A stretch of 64,000 bases of DNA from Talinum fruticosum (Eukaryota > Streptophyta > Magnoliopsida > Caryophyllales > Talinaceae). The translations under genes and the position numbers were made by a program. The stretch is taken from positions 2,356,001-2,420,000 of the forward strand of contig JAITYX010000003.1 in NCBI GenBank assembly GCA_021018815.1, read 5' to 3'. This document shows, piece by piece, positions 1 through 11,856 of the stretch. The notes under the pieces were generated by a model. It was not told where the DNA came from, did no database searches, and saw only the letters and a program-made list of their open reading frames with translations. Every line of letters starts with the position of its first letter. Position 1 is the first letter of the stretch.

Positions 1-2900
1 GGCTATCCACTAAGTTTAAGCATATCAATAAGTGGAGGAAAAGAAACTTACAAGGATTCCCCTAGTAACAACGAGTGAACCAGGAAGAGCCTAGCTTTAA
101 AATCGGGCGACTTCACCATCCAAATTGTAGTTTTGGAAAAGCGTCCTCTGTAGCGAGACCGGGCCCTAGTCCCTTGGAAAGGGGCGCCAGAGAGGATGAG
201 AGCTCCATTGTGCCCGGACCTTGTCACACCAAGAGGCATTGTCGCCGAGTCGGGTTGTTTGGGAATACAGCCCCAAGTGGGCAATAAATTTCGTCCAAGG
301 CTAAATATGGGCAAAAGATCGATAGCGAACAAGTACCACGAGGGAAAGATGAAAGGACTTTGAAAAAGAGTCAAAAAGTGCTTGAAATTTTTGGGAGGGA
401 AGTGGATGAGGGTAGACGATGCGCCCGGTTGGATGCAAAATGGTGACAAGCCGGTCTCGCGAACTCGCTTTGGTTGTGGATCAACACGGATTGGGAGGGC
501 TGCTAAACCTCGATTCATAGGAGTGTCGTCCTCGCAATCATGGAAAGTAGCGTGCGCCGTCATAACGTGCCTCGACACCTACGTGCTCGAGGCGTCAGCC
601 TACGGGCCCCCATTCGGCCCGTCTTGAAACACGGACCAAGGTGTTTGACATGTGTGCGAGTCAACGGGCAAGTAAACCCGTACGACACAAGGAAGCTAAT
701 TGGAAAGATCCCTTGCGGGTGCATCGTTAATCGACCTTGATCTTTTGAAAAGGGTTCGAGTGAGAGCATACCTGTCGGGACCCGGAAGATGGTGAACTAT
801 GCATGAGCGGGGCAAAGCTAGAGGAAACTCGGTGGAGGCTCGAAGTGATATTGACGTGCAAATCGTTCATTTGACTTCGGTATATGAGAGAAAGACCAAC
901 CGAACTGTCTAGTAGTTGATTCCCTCCGAAGTTTCTTTCAGGATAACTCGGAGCTCATATACGAGTTCTATTAGGTAAAGCCAATGATTAGCGGCATGGG
1001 GGCACAATGCCCTTGGCCTATTCTCAAACTTTAAATAGGTAGCAAGACGAGACTCGCTTTGTTAAGCTGCGCCACAAAATCAAGAGCTTCAAGTGGGCAT
1101 TTTTGGTAAGCGGAACCGGCGATGAGGGATGAACCGGAAGCCGGGTTATATTGCCCAAATGTGAGCTAACTTAGATCCCATAAAGGTTATTGGTCGATTA
1201 AGACAAGTAGGATGGTGGTCATGGAAGTCGAAATCGCTAAGTGTTTAACAACTCACCTCCCGAATCAACTAGCTCCAAAACGGATGGCTCAAGCGTGCAA
1301 TCTATACCCGACCATCCGATGAGTAAGAAGGCGTTGTGGTAGCTACAAAACCCGTGGGGCAAGTCGGGCGAAGCGACCATCGATGTAGATCTTTTTGGTA
1401 GTAGTAAATATTTTAATGAGAACTTTGAAGGCTGAAGAGGGGAAAGGTTCCATGTGAATGACACTTGCATATGGGTTAGTCGGTTTTAAGAGACGGAGGA
1501 AGCCCGTTCGACGGCGCCTTTCCTGAAAACTTCAAAAGGTTTTGGTCCTGAACCCATCTCGCTATCGGAATGCTTGAGATGCAAGAGTTGGTCACCGCAT
1601 GCCGGCCGAGAGATAGACTAGAAAGGGGCCTTCGGGAGCCTTCCCGAGCGTCGAACGATGAACTCGTAAATGGTACGAACAAGGGGACTTCGATCGTTTA
1701 ATTAAACAAAGCATTGTTATGGTCCCTGTAGATGTTAACGCAATGTGATTTCTACCCAGCGCTACGAATGTCAAAGTGAAGAAATTGAACCAAGTAAGGG
1801 TGAACGATGGAGTAACTATTACTCTCTTAAGGTAGCCAAATGCATCATCATCTAATTAATGATGCACATGAATGGATTAACGAGATCCCCACTATCCCTA
1901 TTTACTATACAGCGAAAGCACAACTAAGGGAATGAGATTAGCGAGAATCGGCGGGGAAAAAAGACCACGTTAAGCGAGACTCTTGTCCGACTTTGTGAAA
2001 TGACTTGAGAGGTATAGCATAAGAGAGAATTTCGGTGCATGTGAAATACCAGTACTTTTAACGTTATTTTACTTACTCCTTGAGTTGGAGGTGGGGCATT
2101 GCCTCTCTTTTTAGACCTAAGGCTCGCTTCGCGGGCTGATCCGGTGGAGGACATTGTCAAGTGGGGAGTTTGGCTGGGATGGCACATCTGTTAAAAGATA
2201 ATGCATGTGTCTTAAGATGAGCTCAACGAGAACGAAATCCCGTGTGGAACGGAAGGGTAAAATCTCGTTTGATTTTGATTTTCGATACGAATACGAATAG
2301 TGAAATCATAGCCTAACGATCCTTTAAACCTTTGGAATTTGAAGCTAGAGGTGTCGAAAAAGTTACCACGGGGATAAATGGCTTGTGGTAGCCAAGTGTT
2401 AATAGCAACGTTGCTTTTTGATCCTTCGATGTAAGCTTTTTCTATCATTGTGTATTATAATTCACCAAGTGTTGGATTGTTCACCTACCAATGGGGAATG
2501 TCGGTTGGGTTTAGACCATCATGAGACAGAGTTAGTTTTACCCTACTGATGGTAGTGATGCGATTGTAATTCAACCTAAAATGAGAGGAACCGTTGTTTC
2601 GCACAATTGGTCGTCGTGTTTGACCGAAAAGGTAGTCGCGCAAAGCTACCATGCGCTAGATTATAACAAACGTCTCTAAGTCAAAATCTAGGCTAGAAGC
2701 GACGCATGCACCCACCGCCCAATTTTCAACTTATAGCAACAGATGCACTGTGATGGCCTCCTTGAAGCACAATTCCTAGCGAGCAATGGGCTGAATCCTT
2801 TGTAGACCACTTAAATACATGACGGGGTATTGTAAGTCGCAGAGAGGCCTTGCTACCATGACCTACCGAGATTCAACCTTATGTCATTTTGATTCATCCC
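1..2900 (+). rRNA. 25S rRNA, degenerate copy 1 (pseudogene)
   Basis: The window opens at the 5' end of a plant 25S rRNA gene (GTTTAAGCATATCAATAA core, one base pair after a damaged GCTACCCGCTGA start) and co-linear similarity runs to about 2900. Differences are mostly C-to-T and G-to-A. Relative to copy 2 it lacks roughly 385 bp between about 1530 and 1620. The peptidyl-transferase block with GGGTTTAGACC and GAGACAG is recognisable near 2500-2550. The sarcin-ricin loop near 2580 reads ATGAGAGGAACC and lacks the AGTAC half of AGTACGAGAGGAACC, so the product could not form a normal elongation-factor site. The gene has the usual size apart from deletions. I infer a non-functional rDNA copy, not a divergent active one. 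Confidence 0.93.
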
Positions 2901-3053
2901 TCATCCTCCCCGATCCCCTAAAATCAACACCAAATTAAAAATTGAGGTTTAAAAGGTTATCAAGGACGCCAAATTGCATAAGGCTCCTTGTAAGGATAGG
3001 TGATTGAGCAAGCTGCCCCGCCTGCAAGCGGCCGATCCACGCCCCTCGGAAAG

Positions 3054-4575
3054 TTCTTGTCAATGTGTGCCAAGTCCTTGTCAACGTATGCCAAGTGTTT
3101 GTCTAAGCATGCCAAGGTCTTGTCAAGGCATGTCACGACCTTGTCAACACATGCCAAGTACTTGTCAATGTGTGCCAAGTGCTTGTCAATGCTTGTCGAG
3201 TGCTTGTCTAGGCATGCCATGGTCTTGTCAAGGCATGCTGAGACCTTGTGAAGGCATTCCAAACCCTTGTCAACGTATTCCAAGTGCTTATCCGGGCATG
3301 CCATGGTGTTGTCAAGGCATACTAAAACATTGTCAAGGCATGCTAAGACCTTTTCAAGCCATGCCAAGTGCTTGTACATGCATTCCAAGTGCTTATTTAG
3401 GCATGCCATGATATTATGAAGGCATGCTAAGACATTGTCAAGGCATGTCAATTACTTGTCAACGTATGTCAAGCCCTTGTCAATGTATGACAAATGCTTA
3501 TCTATGCATGCCATGGTGTTGTCAATGGCATGATAAGACCTTATCAAGGAATTCCAAGCCCTTGTCAAGGTATGCCAAGTACTTGTCTAGGCATGTCATG
3601 GTGTTGTCAAGGGATGCTAAGATATTGTTAAGGCATGTCAAGTTCTTGTCAATGCATGTCAAGCCCTTCGTAACATATGCGAGTGGTCTTGTCTAGGCAT
3701 CCCATGGTGTTGTTAAGGCATGCCAAGCCCTTGTCAAGGTATACCAAGAGCTTGTCTAGGCTTGGCATTGTGTTGTCCAGGCATGCTAAGACATTGTCAA
3801 GGCATGCCAAGCCCCTGACAACATATGGGAAGTGCTTGTCTAGGCATGCCATGGTATTGTCAAGGCATGCTAAGACCTTCTCGGGGCATTCCAAGCCCTT
3901 ATTAATGTATGTCAAGTGCTTATCTAGGCATGCAATGGTATTGTCAAGGCATGCTAAGACCTTCTCGGGGCATTCCAAGCCCTTATTAATGTATGTCAAG
4001 TGCTTATCTAGGCATGCAATGGTATTGTCAAGGCATGCTAAGACCTTATCAAGCCATGCCAATTGCTTGTCTAGGCATGCCAAGTGCTTGTCAACACATG
4101 CCAAATGCTTGTATAGGCATGTCAAGTGCTTGTCAACACATGTTAAGTGTTTGTCAAGCCATGCCAAGTGCTTGTCAATGCTTGCCACGACCTTATCAAG
4201 GCATGCCATGGCCTTGTCAACACATGCCAAGTGCTTATCAAGGCGGACCACGACCTTGTCAACGTGTGCCAAGTGCTTGTCAACACATGCTAAGTGTTTG
4301 TCAAGCCATGCCAAGTGCTTGTCAATGCTTGCCACAACCTTCTCAAGGCATGCCAAGTGCTTGCCAAGGCATGCCATGGCCTTGTCAACACATGCCAAGT
4401 GCTTGTCAAGGCATACCACGACCTTGTCAACGTGTGCCAAGTGCTTGTCAAGGCATGCCAAGTGCTTGCTAAGGCGTGCTATGACCTTATCAAGGCACAC
4501 CAAGTGCATGTCACGAACTTTTCAATGTGTGACAAATGCTTGCCAAGCCATGCTAAAGGCATGACAAGGCTTGGC
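3054..4575 (+). repeat. 21-bp tandem repeat array in the IGS
   Basis: About 70 imperfect copies of a 21-bp unit built on the words GGCATGCCAAG and TGCTTGTCA, with variants such as ACATGCCAAG and CATGCCATGG. Within it, blocks are duplicated at a higher order: the stretches around 3870-3940 and 3950-4020 are nearly identical, and 4080-4200 resembles 4270-4350. Because the unit is a multiple of three and short of stop triplets, several frames stay open on both strands and give 7-residue periodic translations. It sits directly after the 25S 3' flank, the usual place for plant IGS subrepeats. Confidence 0.93.
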
Positions 4576-4689
4576 ATGGCCTTGTCTAGGCGTGCCCGAG
4601 CCTACCTAGAAGTTTTCAAGGTGTGCCCAATGGGCCGCCGGTGCCTTGCCGGTGCATGCCGAGGTTGCTTGATGCAGCTAGAAACACAT

Positions 4690-4995
4690 TGTGCTTGCCA
4701 TGTGTTTTGTCCTAAACTTTGCAGTCCCATTCCCCCTTATTTTTAGGGGATTACCAAGCTTTGTCTCGTATTTTTCCGATTTTTTCGTGTTTGACATAAG
4801 AAATGATGTTAAGAACAATATGCCCTTGTCAACCCCGTTATTTGTTGTGTGTTTCGTTCTAAACTTTGTAGTCTTATTTCTGCATATTTTTAGGGAATCA
4901 CCAATCTTTTCCTGGAATTGTTTGAATTTGTTTATGATTTATAGGATTTTTCCCTTTTTCGCACTAAAAAAAATTAAAAATAGATCGGGTTGTGA
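4690..4995 (+). repeat. Two diverged ~150-bp direct repeats in the IGS
   Basis: A block beginning TGTGTTTTGTCCTAAACTTT at about 4701 recurs near 4849 with changes, followed in both cases by CATATTTTTAGGG-like and ATCACCAA-like words. The offset is about 148 bp. The second copy runs into an A-rich tail ending near 5035. Confidence 0.7.
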
Positions 4996-5039
4996 AAAAA
5001 ATCTAAAAAAATATTTTTTAGTAAATGCACATCATTATA

Positions 5040-8033
5040 TGTAACACCCCTAGACCCACCCTAGGAGTATTACATGCCGGGGTTCCCGGGAGGAACCCCT
5101 AAGGCCGCTTAAGATCTCAATTTAGGGTTAATAACCCTTTCTTGGATTGGCGGAAGCGTAATTCTAGGTTTTCAAAGGTTTTTCTGGAAATTTTTCGTAG
5201 AGTTTCCTCTATAAATTGGCTAAACCTATGGGCTTAAAGCCCTAACCCCGCACGAAACACAATCTTAAACTCAACGAGCCACACGCTCGGAGAAACACAA
5301 CACAACTCAACGAGCCACACGCTCGGAGTATTCACATAGGGATTTTACATTCATAGGTAAAACTTAAGTTCGGATACAACGAGTCTTTACAAATATGAAA
5401 ACATAAAGTACAAAATAAGTCCGGAGAAGTCCTATCCGATGGTTCGCTTCCTCTAAAAGCCAAAAGCAACTCCAGGGAGTCTTAACTTCGCACCTGAAAT
5501 GTTGGTGATGTCATGAGCTCACTAGCCCAGTGAATAACCCAAACCCAACCCCGAGTTTCACTTTGCACATTAATACATTAACAAACACACGTAAGTTCAC
5601 AACTCATTCATAACATGCGATTCGGATCATACATGCTTAAGAAATGCGAGATTCTAAACTTACCAACTTGCCGAGAATCATAATGACATCACTTATTCAT
5701 GAATTCAATTAAACATGCATCATTCGTCTTTCTACGCAAGTAAATCATATAATCACTCATCATGCAATTCATTCATCACGTAAATCATATCTTAGTTCTT
5801 ATGGTACACATTTCTTATGAAATCAAGATTCGATCTTCTTCTTATTCTTTTTCTTGAGTTCAATCATGCATTTCATAAATCATTGATTCGTTCTTTCTTG
5901 TTCGACATGCATGATCATTCGTTTCTTCATATCATACTTCTTTTAAGTTTTCTTAGTTTCGAATGGAAAGAAGATTTATGCACTCGCTCTAAAGACCCGG
6001 TTGTTGGAGCCAAAACAATTCGTGGGCTCGGTTCACGGAGGCGAATAATTCGTGGCCTCGAGGCAAAATAATTCGTGGCCTCGAGGCAGCCTCTCTTCCT
6101 CGAAGGACGCATACTCGTCAATAATTCGTAGAAGCAAAATAATTCGTGGCTTCGGGTTGATGAGACACTTCTATGGCCATAGCTTCGGAGGGTTCTTTAA
6201 TTCGTGGGGTCTTAGATCAATAACACAATCCTTTCTCCCTTCTTTAATTCTTTATGTTTCTTATTTTCTTATTACTTATACATGCGATACATTTAATTCA
6301 TATGGTTCATGCGTAACTTCTTCAAAACAAGCAATTCATATAAGCAAGTTACAATTCAAGTACGATCAATCCATTTCATATACGCATGCTTATGCCATTC
6401 ATAATCAACGTAATTCAAGACAAACACCCAATCACATAAGCATACCACTTATGATTTCTAATCGACGAATTTATCGTTTTCATGCTCGCGTAATATCGCG
6501 TATAAGTGGTTAATGGTTCTATAACTTTTCTTAATCAATGAATATCTTTTAATCTAGCCACATAACTTCTTAAATCTCAACTCTTAATTCAGTTACTCAC
6601 TTATATGCGATTTAGCCCAAAACGAGAACATTTTCACTTAATATTGCATATCTCCCAATCTACTCATCCAATGCATACGAAATTTTATAGGAAATTCTCA
6701 TAAATCATCAGGAAGCTGCAGTAAAAGTTTCAGGAGTTTCGGGCTACACATGAATTCACGAAATTCGGACAGACATGCTTATTCACTCGAAAAATCGCAT
6801 ACGAATCATGAAGTTAACTTCCCGATTTCTCTCCCTAATTCTGTTCAAGCTAATCCCGTTCAATTCTCACTAATCATGCTCAATCGTATTTAAACATCAC
6901 AGATTCGAACTAGATAAACATCACACAACATGCTCTTGATTCATGAGTTGCTAGTTTAGTGAATTTAGGCCTCTAACTTCTTCAATTAACTTAAGGTTTC
7001 CAATTTCATGCATCAATTTCGAGTTCAAGCCACCTAATTCATTTTATTTCGGAGGATGAATTCAGACTACTCACCTTAAATTCTTAGAGGTTCTAAGAAT
7101 TCGGTTATGGAAGGTTTGAATTGGGTTCGGTTCTGTTTCCCCTTTCCCTTTCTTTCTCTACCTCTCAATCTCAATTCCTTGCTACTCTCTGCGTCGCTTC
7201 TGGTCCTCTTCGTCCACTTGTCTCCCCCTCGATCGCCGGTCGACGTTACTCCCTTGCTCGCCGGCCACCCTTAGTCCGCTCGCCGGCCTCGTCTCCCTCT
7301 TCGCGCTCGGCGGCCGCGGAACCCCTTCGGTCCCGCTTTCGCTCGGCCTCTCTACTTTTCTCTTTCTTCGTTCCGCTCGGCCTCCCGAGCTCTCGCTCTT
7401 CCTTAGCCTACCGGCGGCGGCGTCCTCGCCGTTCGAGCGGCCGCGGGCCGCCGGCTCTCGTGCTTCGTCCCTCTCTTGCTCTATTCTCGCTTCCTCTCGC
7501 TTTGTTCCGCTTCTACTTCGTCTCTGCTCTGCTTCTTCTTTCTTTCGCTCCCCTTTTCCTTTCTCCTTCGTCCGGCGCCTATCCTCGGGCTCGCCAGTGC
7601 CCGCCGGTCGCCGGTTTTCCGGCGTCCCCTCGCTCCCGCTCGCTCTCCTTCTCTCGCTTTGCCTCTGCTCCCTCTCGTTTCCCCTGTTTCGCTTTCCCCA
7701 TTCTTTTCTTTCCTTGCTTCCGCTTCGCTTTTTCCCGTTCTTTTTTTCTTTTGTTCTCAAGCCTAATTTTCTCTCTCCTAATTTCCTTATTCCACCTCAT
7801 GAGCCTTGCTGCATAATTCTAATTGGGCCCCTTCCTCCTTGCTTTAATCATCCGTCGACTCTTCCTTCATTTTTCATTCCTTTTTCTTTTTATTCTAATT
7901 GGGCCCAAATTCAATTTCAATAGGCCCAATAAGCTATCCCATGCTCGGTTTCGGTTCTCGGCTCCTAATTCCAACTCGGAAAAATTCTAATAATTCACTA
8001 CCAGGCAAGCACCTGAAATTTCGGGGTCTCACA
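5040..8033 (-). mobile_element. Solo LTR, Ty3/gypsy (Tekay/Del-like ends), in rDNA IGS
   Basis: A 2994-bp segment starts TGTAACACCCC and ends GGGGTCTCACA, so it has TG...CA ends that form an imperfect inverted repeat. It is flanked by the 5-bp duplication TTATA (5035-5039 and 8034-8038). Spacer sequence resumes on both sides, no internal coding region is present, and the size fits a long LTR left by recombination between two LTRs. A block around 5507-5570 (GTCATGAGCTCACTAGCCCA and CACTTTGCAC) is shared with the LTR at 21021-23649. The GC-rich stretch 7200-7650 gives open frames but no recognisable protein. Lineage and strand are inferred from the terminal words only. Confidence 0.8.
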
Positions 8034-8155
8034 TTATATTTCTAGTGATACCCTTAAAAAATTTAAAACATCCGCAACTTGAAAAACCCCGAGTATGATT
8101 TTTCGTCACTTTTCATGTCCACTATTCGTAGACTGGCAGACCACTTAAGACTCTT

Positions 8156-8166
8156 TATACGGGAGG
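8156..8166 (+). promoter_or_regulatory. Possible decayed RNA polymerase I start
   Basis: TATACGGGAGG resembles the plant Pol I initiation consensus TATATA(A)GGGG with C and A changes. It lies about 1.76 kb upstream of the first recognisable 18S sequence, a plausible 5' ETS length. Only this short match supports it. Confidence 0.3.
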
Positions 8167-9924
8167 TGTCCGCGGGGTGCACGGGCAGCGACAAGGTCAA
8201 CGACAGCTATGCCCATGCACAACATGGCGTGACAGACACGTCAAAGGCCTTGTCTATGGTGATCATGATCCTCCCTTATCCCGGGCGGATGATGGACCCA
8301 TCCTGGGGCTCGGGTTTTGCTTATGGAGCTTGGTGAGACGTAATGAACGTTATTTATTGGATATGGGTTGCGGAAAATTGTTGCTACCTCACCTCGACCT
8401 TCCCATGGCTCCCAGCCCTCAAGGGATCTTGATGCCCTTGGTAGGTGGCTATAATGTGGTGCGTTGGACCCGGGAATCACCTAGGGAGACAATGAATTAG
8501 CAATAGTGGGCTCGGATGTTTGATTTTCGAAATCGTTGCTAGGAAATACTTATCCTTAGGTACTCGCTAAGGCCCTTGACGACATAGATGCCACCATGGG
8601 TGGGGAATTCCATCCTCACCATAGAACGAGGAACGTTGATGAGCGTTCCTCGGAAAAGAACCACAGTCTCCGGGCCACATTGCCCCCTTTTACGTCGTTC
8701 TTTACGTACCATCTTTACTCATCTTGGGCCGATAATGGGATGCCGTGGACCCAGCGCCCTTGACGTCCGTGGTGTGATGGCAAACTCATCGGTCATGGGA
8801 TTTGAGCGGAGACATGTTTCCTACAACGTGTGGGATAATTCTTGTAAATGCAATGACAGGTGAGGCGACGAGGGATGGGCTTGATGCTTCTAGTAGTCGA
8901 TGCTAAATGGTATGGGAGGGTATTCGCCGTAGTTGTGATATAAACCCCGAACGTGCGATGGGATGTGAAGATGACTTAGGCGGAGGGCTTGTCTTGACAT
9001 AGTTGAGTCATGTGAAAAGGCGGGGTTGAACGCTCCTAGTAGTGAAGGTTGAAAGGTATGAGAAGGTATTCACCCTAGCTGCAATATAAACCCCGAACGT
9101 GCAACGGCATACGGAGACAACCGGGGTGGGAGGCCCTTCTCTAATTGCACTTCTAAAGGCATGACATGAGGCCTATATAGCATGGATAATGCTCTTTGTA
9201 TTGAGATTTTGCTGGTGGGAATGCCATGGTGTCAAGGGACTGGGGTTACCCCTTTCTTCCATTTCCAACCACATTGAAGCCCAATATTTCAAAGTCCCCT
9301 GAAAACTTTTTAAAATCACCAATCGATTTCCCCTCCACCAAACAAAAAAACCTCCCTTCGTCCGTTGGCGGACGATGAGGCGCTGTGTCAATCAAGGAGC
9401 GCATTAATGAGTAGCATGTTTGATATTCGAATTTTCGCTGGTCGGGAGCCTTAACCTTATGCATTGCCTAATCCAAGCCTAAACCAAAAATTCCCTCGTT
9501 CCTCACCCTCAAAATTAAACCTCGGAAAAATGTTATCGTCCCGATGTTCGGTTATTTAAAGTCTCGTTGGTTTTCGATTGCGTCTAGAGGTGCTTGCCCA
9601 AATCTGCCTTGCTATTCCTCCTATCTAAGTTTTAAAGGCAAGGGGACATGCGGATTTGCATCTCGGCGAGTGTCACGTGAGGATACGTGAGTTACATTTG
9701 GTTCATTTATGTTGGCGGGCTCCCCGCTCGAGCAGATGAATCGTCCGTGAACAATCCTCTTCAAAGCCCCGGGAAAAGGATGGTTTCCTGTGTTGTATGC
9801 CTCGTGAAGGCAGTGCCAACTCTTATCGAATGAACTTCTTGGCGGACGCCCCATGGGTAATGGGGAAGGCCTTTCAAGCTAGGGCCATCAACCACCCGCA
9901 TGATGCCTCTATGAGCATGTAGTT
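8167..9924 (+). other. 5' external transcribed spacer and missing 18S 5' end
   Basis: Spacer between the possible Pol I start and the first clear 18S sequence. It contains a 145-bp direct repeat (8882-9150) and two related blocks near 9181-9230 and 9408-9450. The first ~85 nt of 18S, which should start TACCTGGTTGATCCTGCC, cannot be found ahead of 9925, so the 5' end of the 18S is lost or mutated beyond recognition. No coding sequence is supported. Confidence 0.6.
8882..9150 (+). repeat. Two ~145-bp direct repeats in the 5' ETS
   Basis: The unit starting TGATGCTTCTAGTAG at 8882 recurs from 9027 as TGAACGCTCCTAGTAG. Both copies contain the shared block ATATAAACCCCGAACGTGC near 8939 and 9084. 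ETS subrepeats of this size are common in plant rDNA. Confidence 0.85.
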
Positions 9925-10297
9925 TGTGAAACTGCGAATGGCTCATTAAATCGATTGTAGTTTGTTTGATGGTACTTGCAACTCGGATAATCGTAGGAAT
10001 TCAAAAGCTAATACATGCAACAAACCTTGACTTCGGGAAAGAATGCATTTATTAGATAAAAGGTTGACGGGGGTTTCGCTCGTTGCTCGATGATTCATGA
10101 TAACTCGACATTGTGAAACCGTGAATGACTCATTAAATTAGTTGTAGTTTGTTTGATGGTACTTGCAACTCGGATAATCGTAGGAATTCTAAAGCTAATA
10201 CATGCAACAAACCTTGACTTCAGGAAGGAATGCGGTTATTAGATAAAAGGTTGACGCGGTTTTCGCTCGTTGCTCGATGATTCATGATAACTCGACG
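9925..10297 (+). repeat. 187-bp tandem duplication inside 18S
   Basis: The segment 9925-10111, from TGTGAAACTGCG to AACTCGACA, is repeated at 10112-10297. Both copies share non-consensus bases such as TACTTGCAACTCGGATAATC, so part of the decay predates the duplication. Each copy also has private changes. Normal 18S has one copy. Confidence 0.93.
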
Positions 10298-11158
10298 GAT
10301 CGCATGACCTTTGCACCGGCTATGAATCATTTAAATTTCAACCCAATCAACTTTCGATGGTAGGATAGTGGCCTACCATAGTGGTAATGGGTGACAGAGA
10401 TTTAGGGTTCAATTTTGAAGAGGGAGCATAAGAAACGATCGCCACATCCAAGGAAGGCAGTAGGCATGCAAATTACCCAATCCTGACAGGGGAGGTAGTG
10501 ATAATAAATAACAATATCGAGCTCTTCGAGTCCGGTAATCGGAATGAGTATAATCTAAATCCCTTAACGAGGATAAATTGGAGGGCAAGTTTGGTGCCAG
10601 CAGCCACGATAATTCTAGTTTCAATAGTGTACATTTAAGTTGTTGCAATTAAAAATCTCGTAGTTGGACCTTGCGGTGGGCCGACCAGTCCGCCTTACGG
10701 TGTGCACCGATTGTCCCGCTCCTTCGCTAGCGATGCACTCCTAGCCTTAACCGGCTGGGTCGTGTCACCGTCACTATTATTTTGAAAAAATAGAGTGCTC
10801 AAAGCAGAGCCTACACTTTGGATACATTAGCATGGGATAACATCATAGGATTCCGGTCCTATAGTGTTGGCCTTTGGTATCGTGGTAATGATTAATAAGG
10901 ACGATCGGAGGCATTCGTATTTCATAGTTAAAGGTGAAATTCTTGGATTTATAAAAGATGAACAAGCTGTGAAAGTATTTCCTAAGGATGTTTTCATTAA
11001 TCAAGCACGAAAGTTGGGCCTCGAAGACAATCAAACACTATCTTAGCCTTAACTATAAATGATGCCGACCGAGGATCGGTGGATGTTGTTTTTAGGACAC
11101 CGTCGAACCTTATGAGAAATCAAAGTTTTTGGGTGCTTGGGGACTTTTGTTGTAAGGT

Positions 11159-11193
<35 letters not shown>

Positions 11194-11720
11194 TGAGTGG
11201 AGCCCGCAACTTAATTTGACTCAACATGGGGAAACTTACTAGATCTAGACATAGTAAAGATTCATAGATCGAGAGCTCTTTCTTCATCTATGGGTGATGG
11301 TGCATAGTCGTTCTTAGTTGATGGAGCGATTTCTCTAGTTGATTCCTTTAACGAATGAGACCTCAACCTACTAACTTGCTATGTGGAGGAAACCATTCAC
11401 ATCTAGCTTTTTAAAGGGACTATGGCCTTCAAGCCATGAAAGTTCAAGGCAATAATAGGTCCGTGATGCCTTTGGATGTTTTGGACTACACGCACGTTAT
11501 ACTCGATGTATTCAACGAGTTTATAGCCTTAACCGACATGCCCGAGTAATCTTTAAAATTTCATCCCGATGGGGATAGATCATTGCAATTGTTGGTCTTC
11601 AATAAGGAATTCCTAATAAGGGTAAGTCATCAACTCGCGTTTATTATGTCCTTGCCCTTTGCGGACATCTCATGTCGCACCTATCGATTGAATGGTTCGG
11701 TGAAGTGTTCGGATCGCGGC

Positions 11721-11766
11721 AATGTGGGCGGTTCGCCACCGACAATGTAGGTTATTCGCCATCGGC
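11721..11766 (+). repeat. 23-bp tandem duplication near the 18S 3' end
   Basis: AATGTGGGCGGTTCGCCAC (11721 on) is followed from 11744 by AATGTAGGTTATTCGCCATC, two diverged copies of a 23-bp unit where normal 18S has one. Confidence 0.75.
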
Positions 11767-11775
11767 GATGTCACA

Positions 11776-11816
<41 letters not shown>

Positions 11817-11856
11817 ATAACAAGGTTTCCATAAGTGAACTTGTGGAAGGATCATT

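Larger units (their letters stand above)
2901..8155 (+). other. rDNA intergenic spacer (25S to Pol I start)
   Basis: This spacer lies between the 25S end and the 18S transcription unit. The first 150 bp after the 25S are nearly the same as the stretch after copy 2 (17511-17660), which confirms both as spacer starts. It then holds a 21-bp tandem array, a duplicated block of about 150 bp, an LTR insertion at 5040-8033, and a short spacer remnant up to the possible promoter. No protein gene is supported; open frames in the array and in the GC-rich part of the LTR are by-products of composition. Confidence 0.8.
9925..11856 (+). rRNA. 18S rRNA, degenerate (pseudogene)
   Basis: Co-linear with plant 18S rRNA from TGTGAAACTGCGAATGGCTC to the 3' end GGAAGGATCATTG. 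The first ~85 nt are missing. A 187-bp segment is tandemly duplicated at the start and a 23-bp segment near the end. The 530 loop reads GTGCCAGCAGCCACGATAAT, that is CCGCGG changed to CCACGA by two G-to-A steps. The region that should contain GTACACACCGCCCGTCGC near 11660-11680 reads GCGGACATCTCATGTCGC, so the decoding-site helix is destroyed. Other long stretches (for example 10980-11020 and 11560-11610) are close to consensus. It is followed directly by ITS1. Confidence 0.94.

Noticed and set aside
48..2448. Several 60-176 residue open frames inside 25S copy 1
   Set aside because: The region aligns continuously to rRNA; open frames are by-products on both strands.
3000..4564. Long open frames on both strands with 7-residue periodicity
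   Set aside because: They are translations of the 21-bp IGS tandem repeat; frames stay open because the unit is a multiple of three. They lie in rDNA spacer and have no gene context.
3054..4575. CRISPR-like array of short repeats
   Set aside because: The units are contiguous and diverged, with no unique spacers of constant length and no cas genes, and the sequence is plant nuclear.
7121..7816. 231-residue Ser/Arg/Pro/Phe-rich open frame and its minus-strand partner
   Set aside because: It lies in a GC- and CT-rich part of a solo LTR with low-complexity translation in all frames and no recognisable domain.
10864..11046. Open frame reading MLAFGIVVMINKDDRR
   Set aside because: It is a well-conserved part of 18S rRNA.
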